Shown: one piece after another, positions 1-6,290 of the stretch
How the letters are laid out: every line of letters starts with the position of its first letter
Position numbering within the stretch: position 1 is the first letter of the stretch
Notes under the pieces: model-generated
Database searches by the model: none
What the model saw: the letters and a program-made list of their open reading frames with translations, nothing else
What the model was told of the DNA's origin: nothing
Source: Selenomonadaceae bacterium
Lineage (GTDB): Bacteria; Bacillota; Negativicutes; Selenomonadales; Selenomonadaceae
Assembly (NCBI GenBank): GCA_017484235.1
Contig: JAFUTM010000385.1
Span: 1-10,935, forward strand
Direction: 5' to 3'
Length of the DNA: 10,935 bases
Position numbers and translations under genes: made by a program

Positions 1-190
1 ACGATTCACTCAGTCCGGAGACTTATTGTCTCTAAGTGTCGCGCTGCGAAAAGGGTTAGTGTACATCCATCAAGGGATACCCCAAAAAAACGTTTCTAAG
101 TCGGCATTTACTTAGTCGTTGATTTTAAATACATTTTTGTTTAAGCGGAAGTCTAACCGCTAAGGCTATTTTAAAGGAATTGGCAGGCTA
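1..190 (-). other. Probable 5' part of a second group I intron, in the portal gene (runs off the left edge)
   Basis: The portal reading frame stops after residue 247. None of the three frames in the remaining 170 bases continues a portal-like protein, so something non-coding interrupts the gene. The segment is rich in hairpins on the minus strand: AGCGG/CCGCT (161-157 with 148-144), CTAAGT/ACTTAG (115-110 with 101-96), ATCC/GGAT (78-75 with 68-65) inside GGG/CCC (83-81 with 55-53), and GAGAC/GTCTC (32-28 with 22-18). The last is followed by CCGGACTGAGTG, which resembles a group I P7/P3' segment. ACTTAG (101-96) could also pair with CTGAGT (13-8) as P3. A possible splice point is after TTGACT (196-191), which pairs with GGTTAG (158-153) with a U-G at the boundary, although this pairing competes with the AGCGG hairpin. 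The intron class and boundary are inference; the 3' half is outside the window. The alternative is a truncated portal. Confidence 0.45.
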
Positions 191-914
191 AGTCAACATT
201 TTTTTGCGCCTTATCGTTTAGGTCCCCCGTATAATGTATTGCCAAATTCGCGATTAATCCGTGATTGTACAGCTCATTCAAAAACTTGCTGCTTGCTTTT
301 GCACCCAACAATGACCTTGCTAATATCTCACGGATTGACCGCCCTACTATTCCATTTTCTTCACATATCCAACTCCGAAAATGTAATACGTCCTCATTAT
401 TCAAATAATAACTTTTTCCACTTCGACTATCTGTATATAGATAATAATATTTCCTTTTCGTAAAATCTTCTCGATTGTCTATCCATACTTGCACGCGCCG
501 ACTGTCTAATGGTATCAGGCTTTCAAGTTCCCCTAAGTTGTTTCGACATATATATGCATATCCATTGCCATAATGATTGCGCGCATATTCCATTATCATA
601 AAAAATTGCGCCGGTGTTTGATATCCATTCGTACTTATTTGAAATACCTTATTTGTTTCGTGGTCTTTGATTCGTCTCTTGTCTCCGTCCAATAAATATA
701 TTGGTATTTTCCCCACAGATTCTGACAACGTTTTGATACACGTAAAATATGTTATTTCGCTTATGTCATTTCCATATTCGACATTGTTGCCGCTACTGCT
801 GAATAGGTCTATGACTTCACTCATTTTTATCTTTTCGCCATTCCCTAAATTTAATATCTTCCGTATGGACATTGCCTTCGTTTTTATTTTATTTAACCAT
901 TTCACTTCTATCAC
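171..914 (-). CDS. Phage portal protein, N-terminal part (HK97 family), interrupted
   Basis: The portal forms the dodecameric ring at the capsid vertex through which the terminase pumps DNA. The 247-residue frame shows the usual N-terminal half of the HK97/SPP1-like portal family: an early 'CIKTLSESVGKIPIYL' helix, 'MIMEYARNHYGNGYAYI' with the following proline-containing LIPLDSRRVQVW strand, 'DVLHFRSW' and 'YTGDLN'. Family members are usually about 400-450 residues, so the C-terminal 40% is missing. The frame departs from the family pattern near KNVD (residues 239-242) and ends in LACQFL, which I take to be intron sequence. Translation probably starts at GTG 914, directly after the terminase stop TGA (917-915), with AGAAGAAG just upstream. 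That tight coupling fits a terL-portal operon. Either an intron (see 1-190) or a truncating lesion explains the short frame. Confidence 0.82.
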   Translation of the reverse strand: MIEVKWLNKIKTKAMSIRKILNLGNGEKIKMSEVIDLFSSSGNNVEYGNDISEITYFTCIKTLSESVGKIPIYLLDGDKRRIKDHETNKVFQISTNGYQTPAQFFMIMEYARNHYGNGYAYICRNNLGELESLIPLDSRRVQVWIDNREDFTKRKYYYLYTDSRSGKSYYLNNEDVLHFRSWICEENGIVGRSIREILARSLLGAKASSKFLNELYNHGLIANLAIHYTGDLNDKAQKNVDLACQFL

Positions 915-2055
915 TCATTCTTCTTCTAATATCTTTACCCACATATTCAACGCATCTTCCCCTTCAAGTTTCTTGCCTTCATTCTTTTTCATTATGTATA
1001 TTTTCCACACATCTATCACCGCATCAACTACATCTATTCGATTTGTGGCCTTTACTTTGTCCACTTTTACTTCCCCGAATGAATTTGCCGTTAATGCTGC
1101 GTTCACCATTGACCACGTCAACAACTGGTTCCGTTTATCATATTCAACCAGCCCCGCTTTCACTGACAACTGGAAGTCTACCGTCGCATCATTTAAGCTC
1201 TTTGCACTTTGTGTTACCAGCGTTAAATCACACGGTAATATTTCTTCTAAATCTGACAATATACCGCTTATGTTGTGTTCATCATACCCACAACCTATTA
1301 CCTTCAAATCATATGCTTCTATTATTTGTCTCATTACATATATTATCCGTTGGTAATCTGTCTTTATTCCATACAATCCGCTCGTCAACAATAAATATCC
1401 GGCTTGTACCCATTGCCGATACGGCGCATTATCCGTTGATTCGTGTTCAAGTAATCGCCTTTCAGGTATAAATGATATTGTCCATACATAAACTTTTTCC
1501 GCCGGAAATATTAACGCTATTGACGTTAAATCTCCACCGCTTGAAAGGTCAATCCCTATGTAACATTCTCGTCCTCTCATTTCATCTATCGTCTTTTCAT
1601 TTCCACATTCCACCCATTTCTCTACATCTATATATTTATCTTCTGTTGCTGTCACCCATCTGTTTAAGCTCTTCGTTAAAAAATTCGTTAATTCGGCTCC
1701 TTGCTTTTCTTTTGCGTCGATTGCCTTTTCCGCCATTCGCCCGATCATTGCTTCATTCAGCGTGTCGTCTTCATTCCATAACTGCAGCGGATTCGACTTT
1801 GCCCAATTTTCCGGCTTCCATATATCGTCTTCTTCGTCCATTTCACAGATATATACAAATAGCGTATCTTTCTTTATTCCTCCGCTTAATACTTTCTTGC
1901 AAAACTTGTAATGTTCGTAACAAAAACTATTCAGATTAAATCCTGCCGTTGTTATTGCAAGTGTTAATGCATTTCCTACTGCTATCTGCCCGTCTTGCAT
2001 TAATTTGTACATCTGATTATTCGGATGCGCGTGTAATTCATCGCAGACTGCTAAT
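915..2055 (-). CDS. terL: Terminase large subunit, second exon (Walker B, C-motif and nuclease domain)
   Basis: This is the second exon of the packaging motor ATPase/nuclease. Read from the predicted 3' splice site (A2055) it starts L-A-V-C-D-E-L-H-A-H-P, the Walker B strand with its catalytic DE. It continues with ITTAGF (coupling C-motif, about residues 229-234 of the joined protein) and YIGIDLSSGGDLTS, the first acidic strand of the RNase H-like nuclease (Asp about 364). Later come CGYDEHNISG and DVVDAVIDVW, which carry the remaining nuclease aspartates. Without splicing, the first ATG is at 2012, which would give a 365-residue fragment lacking the whole ATPase N-terminal half. Joined to 3917-3334, the gene has 1725 nt, exactly 575 codons (574 residues), a normal length for this family. 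The portal begins directly after its stop. Confidence 0.93.
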
Positions 2056-2232
2056 CAATTTGTTATCGTACAGGCTTTTTATCCCGTACTTCTATATCTT
2101 TCGATATAGTTCAGCGTACATTTTCACCTGCAGCCGAACTGTTAAGGTGTCGAACACTCTTGGGGATATTTTATTTATTCAATCCCTACGCGTTACACTG
2201 ATATTTAGCCTTTCGTTATCTAAATATTTAGC

Positions 2233-2246
2233 ACGGTATTAGCATA
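2233..2246 (-). repeat. Downstream copy of the guide-sequence direct repeat
   Basis: The minus strand reads TATGCTAATACCGT. It matches the 14 bases at the 5' end of the intron (3334-3321) at 13 of 14 positions; the one difference is A here and G there. It overlaps the end of the endonuclease gene, whose stop TAA (2241-2239) lies inside it. Bases 2243-2234 are the exact reverse complement of the spliced exon junction. It sits about 33 nt before the P3 strand, where the guide sequence of a compact group I intron would be expected. Confidence 0.8.
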
Positions 2247-3210
2247 TTTTTTGTTTATATTCTTTCCAATATACGGTAACTGTACATCTATTTATATTGA
2301 GTTCTTTTGCAATAACAGGATTTGTTTTGCCCTCGGCTTTTGCTTCCACAACATATTCAACCATTTTATTATGTCTTATTATTTCCAAACCTTTAGTAAG
2401 TCTTTTATATTGAGTATATGTCAAGCCTGTTGCTTTCAAAATATCTTTCACGGACAAATTTTTAAAAAATAAGGCTTTACAAAGTTCTTCCGCCTTTTGC
2501 CATTCTTTACTTTTGATCTTTGACATATTTACTTCATTTCTAAATATATCAAGAAAACGACCATACGATATACCATATTTCTGTGCTAATAAAAATGCAG
2601 ATTCGCCATCTAAAATTGCTTTTTTACATTCTTCAATTTCACTTTGAGTTAAACGATTTATTTTTCTACTTGTGTCAGTATTAAAAACTTGTTCATTCAA
2701 CTCTGGTGAAACATATGCCCAATTTTGCAATATTTTAATACGATAAATACAAGATTGACCAACATTAAATTTACAGGCAATTTCTGAAATTGGTTCACCA
2801 GCTATAATTTGCTTTTTTATTTCTGTTACCTGTTCAACGGTCAATTTATTATTATGTCCTCGACTTGCTAATGTCATTTTTTCTTTTGTTTCTGCAGAAT
2901 GCTTTTTTAATTCGTTTCCGCCACTTTCAAAATTATAGCCTTTATCTCGATTTGTAGAATCATAATAATTTATCCAATAGCGTTCGCGATCATCTAATTT
3001 GTCAATATCGCATTTTTCTATTATTTCAATAGAAAGAACCTCAAAACCATATTTATTGTAAACCTTTTGCAATAATTCATTATGGTGCGTTTGACATTGC
3101 AAGTGAGATCTGTGACATTTCCATCTGCGCTTTAAACTTTGTACTGTTTGCCCAATATAAACCATTCCATTATGATTATCCGTTATTTTATAAATAATTC
3201 CTTGTTTCAT
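2239..3210 (-). CDS. GIY-YIG homing endonuclease with four helix-turn-helix segments, inside the terL intron
   Basis: Intron-encoded DNA endonuclease that spreads its intron by cutting intronless terL alleles. From ATG 3210 it has 323 residues; a TTG 15 nt further upstream is open but lacks a better ribosome site, while GGGCGGTG precedes the ATG. The catalytic domain is complete: GIIYKI (4-9), VYIGQT (17-22), arginines in LKRRW (27-30), the metal-binding Glu in RERYWI (E76) and KGYN (90-93). A NUMOD3-like stretch follows (KKHSAETKEKM, 102-112). Then come four DNA-binding helix-turn-helix units at about 121-160, 186-225, 238-272 and 283-318, each ending in a tyrosine- or arginine-rich recognition helix. 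It lies entirely upstream of the intron's P3-P9 core. Its last codons, TGC TAA, are part of the repeated guide-like sequence. Confidence 0.9.
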   Translation of the reverse strand: MKQGIIYKITDNHNGMVYIGQTVQSLKRRWKCHRSHLQCQTHHNELLQKVYNKYGFEVLSIEIIEKCDIDKLDDRERYWINYYDSTNRDKGYNFESGGNELKKHSAETKEKMTLASRGHNNKLTVEQVTEIKKQIIAGEPISEIACKFNVGQSCIYRIKILQNWAYVSPELNEQVFNTDTSRKINRLTQSEIEECKKAILDGESAFLLAQKYGISYGRFLDIFRNEVNMSKIKSKEWQKAEELCKALFFKNLSVKDILKATGLTYTQYKRLTKGLEIIRHNKMVEYVVEAKAEGKTNPVIAKELNINRCTVTVYWKEYKQKIC

Positions 3211-3320
3211 ACAGTCACCGCCCAAAAAACTTAGCCTCTTTCAACTAATAACATTATAAATTATAACGTTAGTTTTAGCAACCGTTTTTGTTCGATTGAT
3301 TTTAAAAATTTCTTTTTAAA

Positions 3321-3334
3321 ACGGCATTAGCATA
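3321..3334 (-). repeat. Upstream copy of the guide-sequence direct repeat, spanning the 5' splice site
   Basis: The minus strand reads TATGCTAATGCCGT. The first T is the last base of exon 1 and the rest is the start of the intron. It holds the functional guide: GCTAAT pairs with exon 2 and GCCG pairs with exon 1. Its TGC TAA also gives an in-frame stop two codons into the intron for unspliced message. Bases CCGTTTT (3324-3318) can alternatively pair with AAAACGG (3288-3282), which would hide the guide. Confidence 0.82.
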
Positions 3335-3917
3335 CCGATCTAAAGCCATCCGCCGACTTCGTATCTCGCCCTATTGCTTTTATCACAGTCCCTGTCACTT
3401 TTGATGTTATCGTTCTTTCGTGCGTTTTTATCTTGTATAGTTCTTCTAATTCCTTATCACTCTCTATAAATTTTTTTACTTCATCGAACACAATGTTCGC
3501 TTGCTCCTGCTTCGTTGCCGTGAGAAATATCCGCCCATATTGGTATCCGCTAAATGTTGCAAAGTCATTGCTAATAACACCTGCAAGAAATGATTTTCCG
3601 TTTTGGCGTGCCATTTGTATGTATGCTTCCCTATACCGCCGAATTTTACTGCGTTTTTTTCTCCAACCAAAAAGACTTCCAATCATAAAATTTTGGAAGC
3701 CTCTTGTTTTCAACGGTTTAGCCTCTATGCCTTCACCTATCGTTAATTTATTCGCTATGTCAATATGCCTTTCCGCTTCTTTTGCGTCAAACACATACTC
3801 GAACTCTTTGCCTCGCTCCATATCCTCAAGGTGCCGTTTACAGGCAAGATATTCGCTATGCCCACATATTTTTTCGCCGCTTATTATGAGACGTGCATAA
3901 TTCGTCGTCCTGTCCAT
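3334..3917 (-). CDS. terL: Terminase large subunit, first exon (ATPase N-terminal part)
   Basis: N-terminal part of the packaging ATPase. From ATG 3917 the first exon encodes about 195 residues. It contains YARLIISGEKICGHSEYLAC, the entry segment typical of Terminase_1 family members, the Q-motif-like LKTRGFQNFMIGSLFGW, and Walker A RQNGKS (about 104-109). TATKQEQANIVFDEV follows, then KSADGF, which in the family directly precedes the Walker B strand. Unspliced, the frame runs two more codons and stops at TAA 3327. The start is not certain. ATG 3917 has only a weak ribosome site, and the +1 frame upstream encodes a protein-like stretch (LKWIENNGEKLIETLKRLG, ending about 3923). A single missing G in the GGG at 3925-3923 would fuse that stretch to the ATG. 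With ATG 3917 the spliced protein is 574 residues. Confidence 0.92.
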
Positions 3918-3975
3918 ATCAACCCTAATCTTTTTAGCGTTTCTATTAATTTTTCGCCATTATTTTCTATCCATT

Positions 3976-4346
3976 TTAAAATGGGTACGGCTCTATTCCT
4001 TTCGCTAAATTTAGCTCGTGCTCCAAATACCATTTCCCTTCTCCAAATCTTCTACATATGTTTTCACACTCTTCTTACCTGCTCGACTCACATATTTAAC
4101 CACATTCCCTAAATTAAAATTCAACCCTTTATCATCAACGTAGTCTACTAATCTTATATTCTGATATTTTCCCTCATTATAGTACGACCTATCCATTTTA
4201 TATTTATTTTCCAGCGTCTCTCTTATCTTATTGTGCTCAGTTTCGTTTTTTGAGATATATGAGTCTATTATTGCTTGCACTCGATTCTCTAAATCTTCTC
4301 GCTCTCGTTTTTCTTTCTCATATATTTGCTCCAGTTCTTTGTCCAT
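3976..4346 (-). CDS. DUF3310 domain protein with a frame change near its C-terminus
   Basis: Small phage protein of unknown function. After a charged, coiled-coil-like N-terminal half (about residues 1-45), it shows the DUF3310 signature: YYNEGKYQNIRLVDYV, then GLNFNLGNVVKYVSRAGKK and VEDLEK. The zero frame then reads GNGIWSTS and stops at 4011. The -1 frame instead continues the family pattern as KWYLEHELNLAKGIEPYPF and stops at 3976. The change falls on G GGA AAT (4038-4032), a canonical X-XXY-YYZ slippery heptamer, and a -1 slip there gives DLEKGNWYLEHEL. So this is either programmed frameshifting or a one-base deletion; restoring the base gives exactly 124 codons. ATG 4346 is preceded by AAGGAG. 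It sits between the methyltransferase and the large terminase. Confidence 0.72.
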
Positions 4347-4371
4347 CCACTCTACTCCTTATAAAATTCCA

Positions 4372-5131
4372 TTAAAAAAACACCGCCTTTTCTGACTGTG
4401 CTTCCGCCACCCGTTGCCGTGCTATCTCACAATATCCGGCGTCCGTCTCATATCCTATAAAATTGCGACCTGTATTTACACAAGCCACTGCTGTGCTTCC
4501 ACTTCCCATACAATTATCTAATACCAGCTCGCCTTCGTTCGTGTACGTCCGTATCAAATACTCCAACAAGTCCACCGGCTTTTGCGTTGGGTGCGATTTA
4601 TCTCCCGCTCCACCTGCATTTGGTATCTTATATTCAACCACATCTAATGGATATCTTTTACCCTCATTGATTCTTGTCTGTATTGTCTGTTTTATCATCC
4701 TATAATTTGAACTAAAAACTTTACAAGTCTTTGTATAAGGCTCCCCTTCAGAAAATTGCGGATTATATGTCGGCAATTTCTTATAAAATATTAATATATC
4801 CTCGTGTGTTCGTAATGGCATCTTATGACTGTTCAAAAAACCTGTGTATGCATTCTTCTTCCAGACTATCTTATACCTATACATAGTCCGATTGCTCATT
4901 ATCAGCTCTGCTCCAAACGGCATTTGACTAAACAACACTATTGCCGCGTTCTGCTTCGTGATTCGCTTGTATTCTGCCCATAGCGGCTCAAAGGGTATTC
5001 GCTTGTCCCAATAATTGTTCGTCGTTCCATTCCTAATACGGAAGATCACATAATATCATATCTATACTGCCGTCGGATATCTTCTTCATTCCTTCAAGGC
5101 AATCTTCATTATATATCTTGTTCACTTCCAT
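4372..5131 (-). pseudogene. DNA (N4-cytosine/N6-adenine) methyltransferase, frameshifted inside the catalytic motif
   Basis: The intact protein would transfer a methyl group from S-adenosylmethionine to an exocyclic amine of DNA; phages use such enzymes to escape restriction. The true start is ATG 5131, with the strong AAGGAGGTGAT (5146-5136). It encodes MEVNKIYNEDCLEGM and runs to DMILCDLPY, catalytic motif IV, then stops at TAG 5035-5033. The rest is in another frame from about GGAACG (5028): GTTNNYWDK, the family's continuation after DPPY, then HPTQKP, and the SAM-binding VLDNCMGSGSTAVAC, with IV before I as in the beta group. Seven extra bases (about 5035-5029) separate the parts; removing them gives exactly 251 codons. 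GTG 5049 could start a 225-residue fragment lacking motif IV, which would not be active. Either the gene is broken or this is a sequence error. Confidence 0.82.
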
Positions 5132-5148
5132 TTTTCATCACCTCCTTT

Positions 5149-5619
5149 TCAATTAAAAAATTGCGCAAATTTATTTGGCTTTTCTTCTGTCTTTGTCGGC
5201 ACTATCAGTTTCAATCGATCTGTCGTTGCCAGCCCTAATTTCGTGCTGCACTTCTGTATCTGCGTCGCAGCCTTATCTGCTATTACTACATATGGCGAAA
5301 CCAGTGCACGATCGCCAACTTCATTCACTATTCCACTTTTCGCCATCTCTTCTGCACATTTCACATACCGACTGTAATTGTCTGCATATACCGCTAATGT
5401 CGTCAAGTCCAGATTGTCAAATAAATCTATACTCTTCGCCTGCTCTACCACCCTGTTGTATTCGGCCGCCGCCCTTTCGTCCAACCACTCAGGCGCACCA
5501 GCTTCTATCTCATTGCGCCCTACTTTGATTTTCGCCTCTTGCTCCTGCCGATTCTTGATCTTCTGCTTTCCTATTTTTCCAGTCGATATATCTATTACTT
5601 TTCGCGGGCGTCCACCCAT
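5149..5619 (-). CDS. terS: Terminase small subunit, P27 family
   Basis: Recognises phage DNA and recruits the large subunit for packaging. The 156-residue protein starts MGGRPRK, a basic N-terminus usual in this family. It continues with GAPEWLDERAAAEYNRVVEQ, then LDLTTLAVYADNYSRYVKCAEEM, and a C-terminal 'SPYVVIADKAATQIQKCSTKLGLATTDRLKL', the pattern of P27-type (Terminase_4) small subunits. Length is normal. ATG 5619 follows GGAGGTG by six bases. It lies directly downstream of the HNH gene, as in many HK97-type phages, but two unrelated genes separate it from the large subunit. Its stop TGA is 18 bases before the methyltransferase ATG, so that gene's ribosome site sits right at the terS end. 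Confidence 0.88.
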   Translation of the reverse strand: MGGRPRKVIDISTGKIGKQKIKNRQEQEAKIKVGRNEIEAGAPEWLDERAAAEYNRVVEQAKSIDLFDNLDLTTLAVYADNYSRYVKCAEEMAKSGIVNEVGDRALVSPYVVIADKAATQIQKCSTKLGLATTDRLKLIVPTKTEEKPNKFAQFFN

Positions 5620-5701
5620 TTCACCACCTCCATTAAAAATTTCGCCATTTCTGGCATTTTCTCACGAGGAAAGGGGGTTGCGCTCGCGCCCGCCGCCGTT
5701 T

Positions 5702-6127
5702 CTAAACTTTTTCAGCCGCCCCCCTGTCTTTTGCTCTTATCGCACTCAATTTTTTTTGCATCGCTTTTCGCGTTTCTTTTCCTTTTTCATACGCCGCGTG
5801 TATGCGGTTATGCGTTTCTATTGATACATACACCAAATTCTCTATATCAAATTTTTCATCTGGGGCTTCCTCTATCTCTTTTATATGATGCGCTATCTTT
5901 CCCTTGACCAGCCGCCGCTCATATTCATATGCATATTCATCTAATCCATATGCACGCGCTCGCGCCTGCCCACTTACACGCGCCCATTCCCGTGAATGAT
6001 AAAATTCATTCTTGCTCTTATCTCGCCGCACCTGATTATATTCTTTATGTCTATTATTTTTACAATGCTCACATTGTGTTCCCTGTTCTATTAATCGACT
6101 GCACTTTTCACACATCTTTAATAACAT
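5702..6127 (-). CDS. HNH endonuclease, packaging-associated
   Basis: HNH nucleases encoded next to the terminase in HK97-type phages assist cos cleavage or packaging. The 141-residue protein has an N-terminal zinc-binding pattern (C6-x2-C9, C19-x2-C22), then FYHSREWARVSGQARARAYGL, the helix preceding many phage HNH cores. The core is AHHIKEIEEAPDEKFDIENL: H80-H81 supply the first histidine, N97 the central asparagine, and H106/H110 in THNRIH the last. Position immediately before terS matches the conserved order. ATG 6127 has only GGGTG as a ribosome site, and a terminator-like hairpin lies just upstream. A GC-rich 82-base spacer with no gene separates it from terS. Confidence 0.87.
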   Translation of the reverse strand: MLLKMCEKCSRLIEQGTQCEHCKNNRHKEYNQVRRDKSKNEFYHSREWARVSGQARARAYGLDEYAYEYERRLVKGKIAHHIKEIEEAPDEKFDIENLVYVSIETHNRIHAAYEKGKETRKAMQKKLSAIRAKDRGAAEKV

Positions 6128-6149
6128 ATTCTTTCACCCGTTTAAACTT

Positions 6150-6179
6150 AAAACCCCCGACTGCCACCACAGCCGGAGG
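6150..6179 (-). terminator. Terminator-like hairpin between the regulator and the HNH gene
   Basis: On the minus-strand RNA, bases 6179-6170 (CCTCCGGCTG) pair along all ten positions with 6163-6154 (CAGTCGGGGG), using a U-G and a G-U pair that exist only in RNA of this strand. The loop is TGGTGG, and TTTTAAGTTT follows. It sits between the regulator and the packaging genes, so it could be a read-through control point for late genes. The T run is short, so termination may be partial. Confidence 0.6.
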
Positions 6180-6221
6180 TCTCACACTTAGGAGGTCATT
6201 TTTACAATTCTTCTTATATTT

Positions 6222-6230
6222 ATTCTACCA
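6222..6230 (-). promoter_or_regulatory. Possible extended -10 promoter upstream of the HNH gene
   Basis: The minus strand reads TGGTAGAAT after an A-rich run. It has a TGn extension and a near-consensus -10 but no convincing -35 at the right distance. It would start RNA inside the 163-base gap between the regulator and the HNH gene, upstream of the terminator-like hairpin. That gap otherwise holds no gene that I can see. Weak evidence. Confidence 0.3.
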
Positions 6231-6290
6231 TATTTTTTTGCAAATTAACTGCAATTTTTTCGCATCTTTTTCGCAATGTTATATTATCAT

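Larger units (their letters stand above)
2056..3333 (-). ncRNA. Group I self-splicing intron within terL, carrying a GIY-YIG endonuclease
   Basis: The 1278-nt intron removes itself from the terL mRNA. Its boundaries follow from pairing. The first exon ends CGGT (3337-3334) and the intron contains GCCG (3325-3322), giving P1 with the hallmark U-G wobble at the 5' splice site. The six bases just before that, GCTAAT (3331-3326), are fully complementary to the first six bases of exon 2, ATTAGC (2055-2050), giving P10. The intron ends in G (2056), as group I introns do. Downstream of the internal gene, further core pairings are visible: P3 CAGTGTA/TACGCTG (2200-2194 with 2118-2112), P6-like GTGT/ACAC, P8 CTATATC-GAAA-GATATAG (2109-2092), and a P9-like hairpin GTACGGG/CCTGTAC after it. 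I could not assign P7 with confidence. The splice lies just before the Walker B strand of the terminase. Confidence 0.88.

Noticed and set aside
667..1471. Long plus-strand open frames opposite terL exon 2 and the portal (229 and 199 residues)
   Set aside because: Low-complexity Ser/Leu/Phe/His-rich translations typical of the antisense of purine-rich genes; no ribosome sites, and the minus strand encodes a clear terminase and portal.
5028..5050. Programmed +1 frameshift or ribosome bypass to rescue the methyltransferase
   Set aside because: The take-off TAT and the landing position do not share a codon, and a +1 slip at TAT TAG would leave two extra residues in a strictly spaced catalytic loop.
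5175..5907. Several overlapping plus-strand frames across terS and HNH
   Set aside because: Shadows of the minus-strand genes; Phe/Pro/Ser-rich with no recognisable domain.
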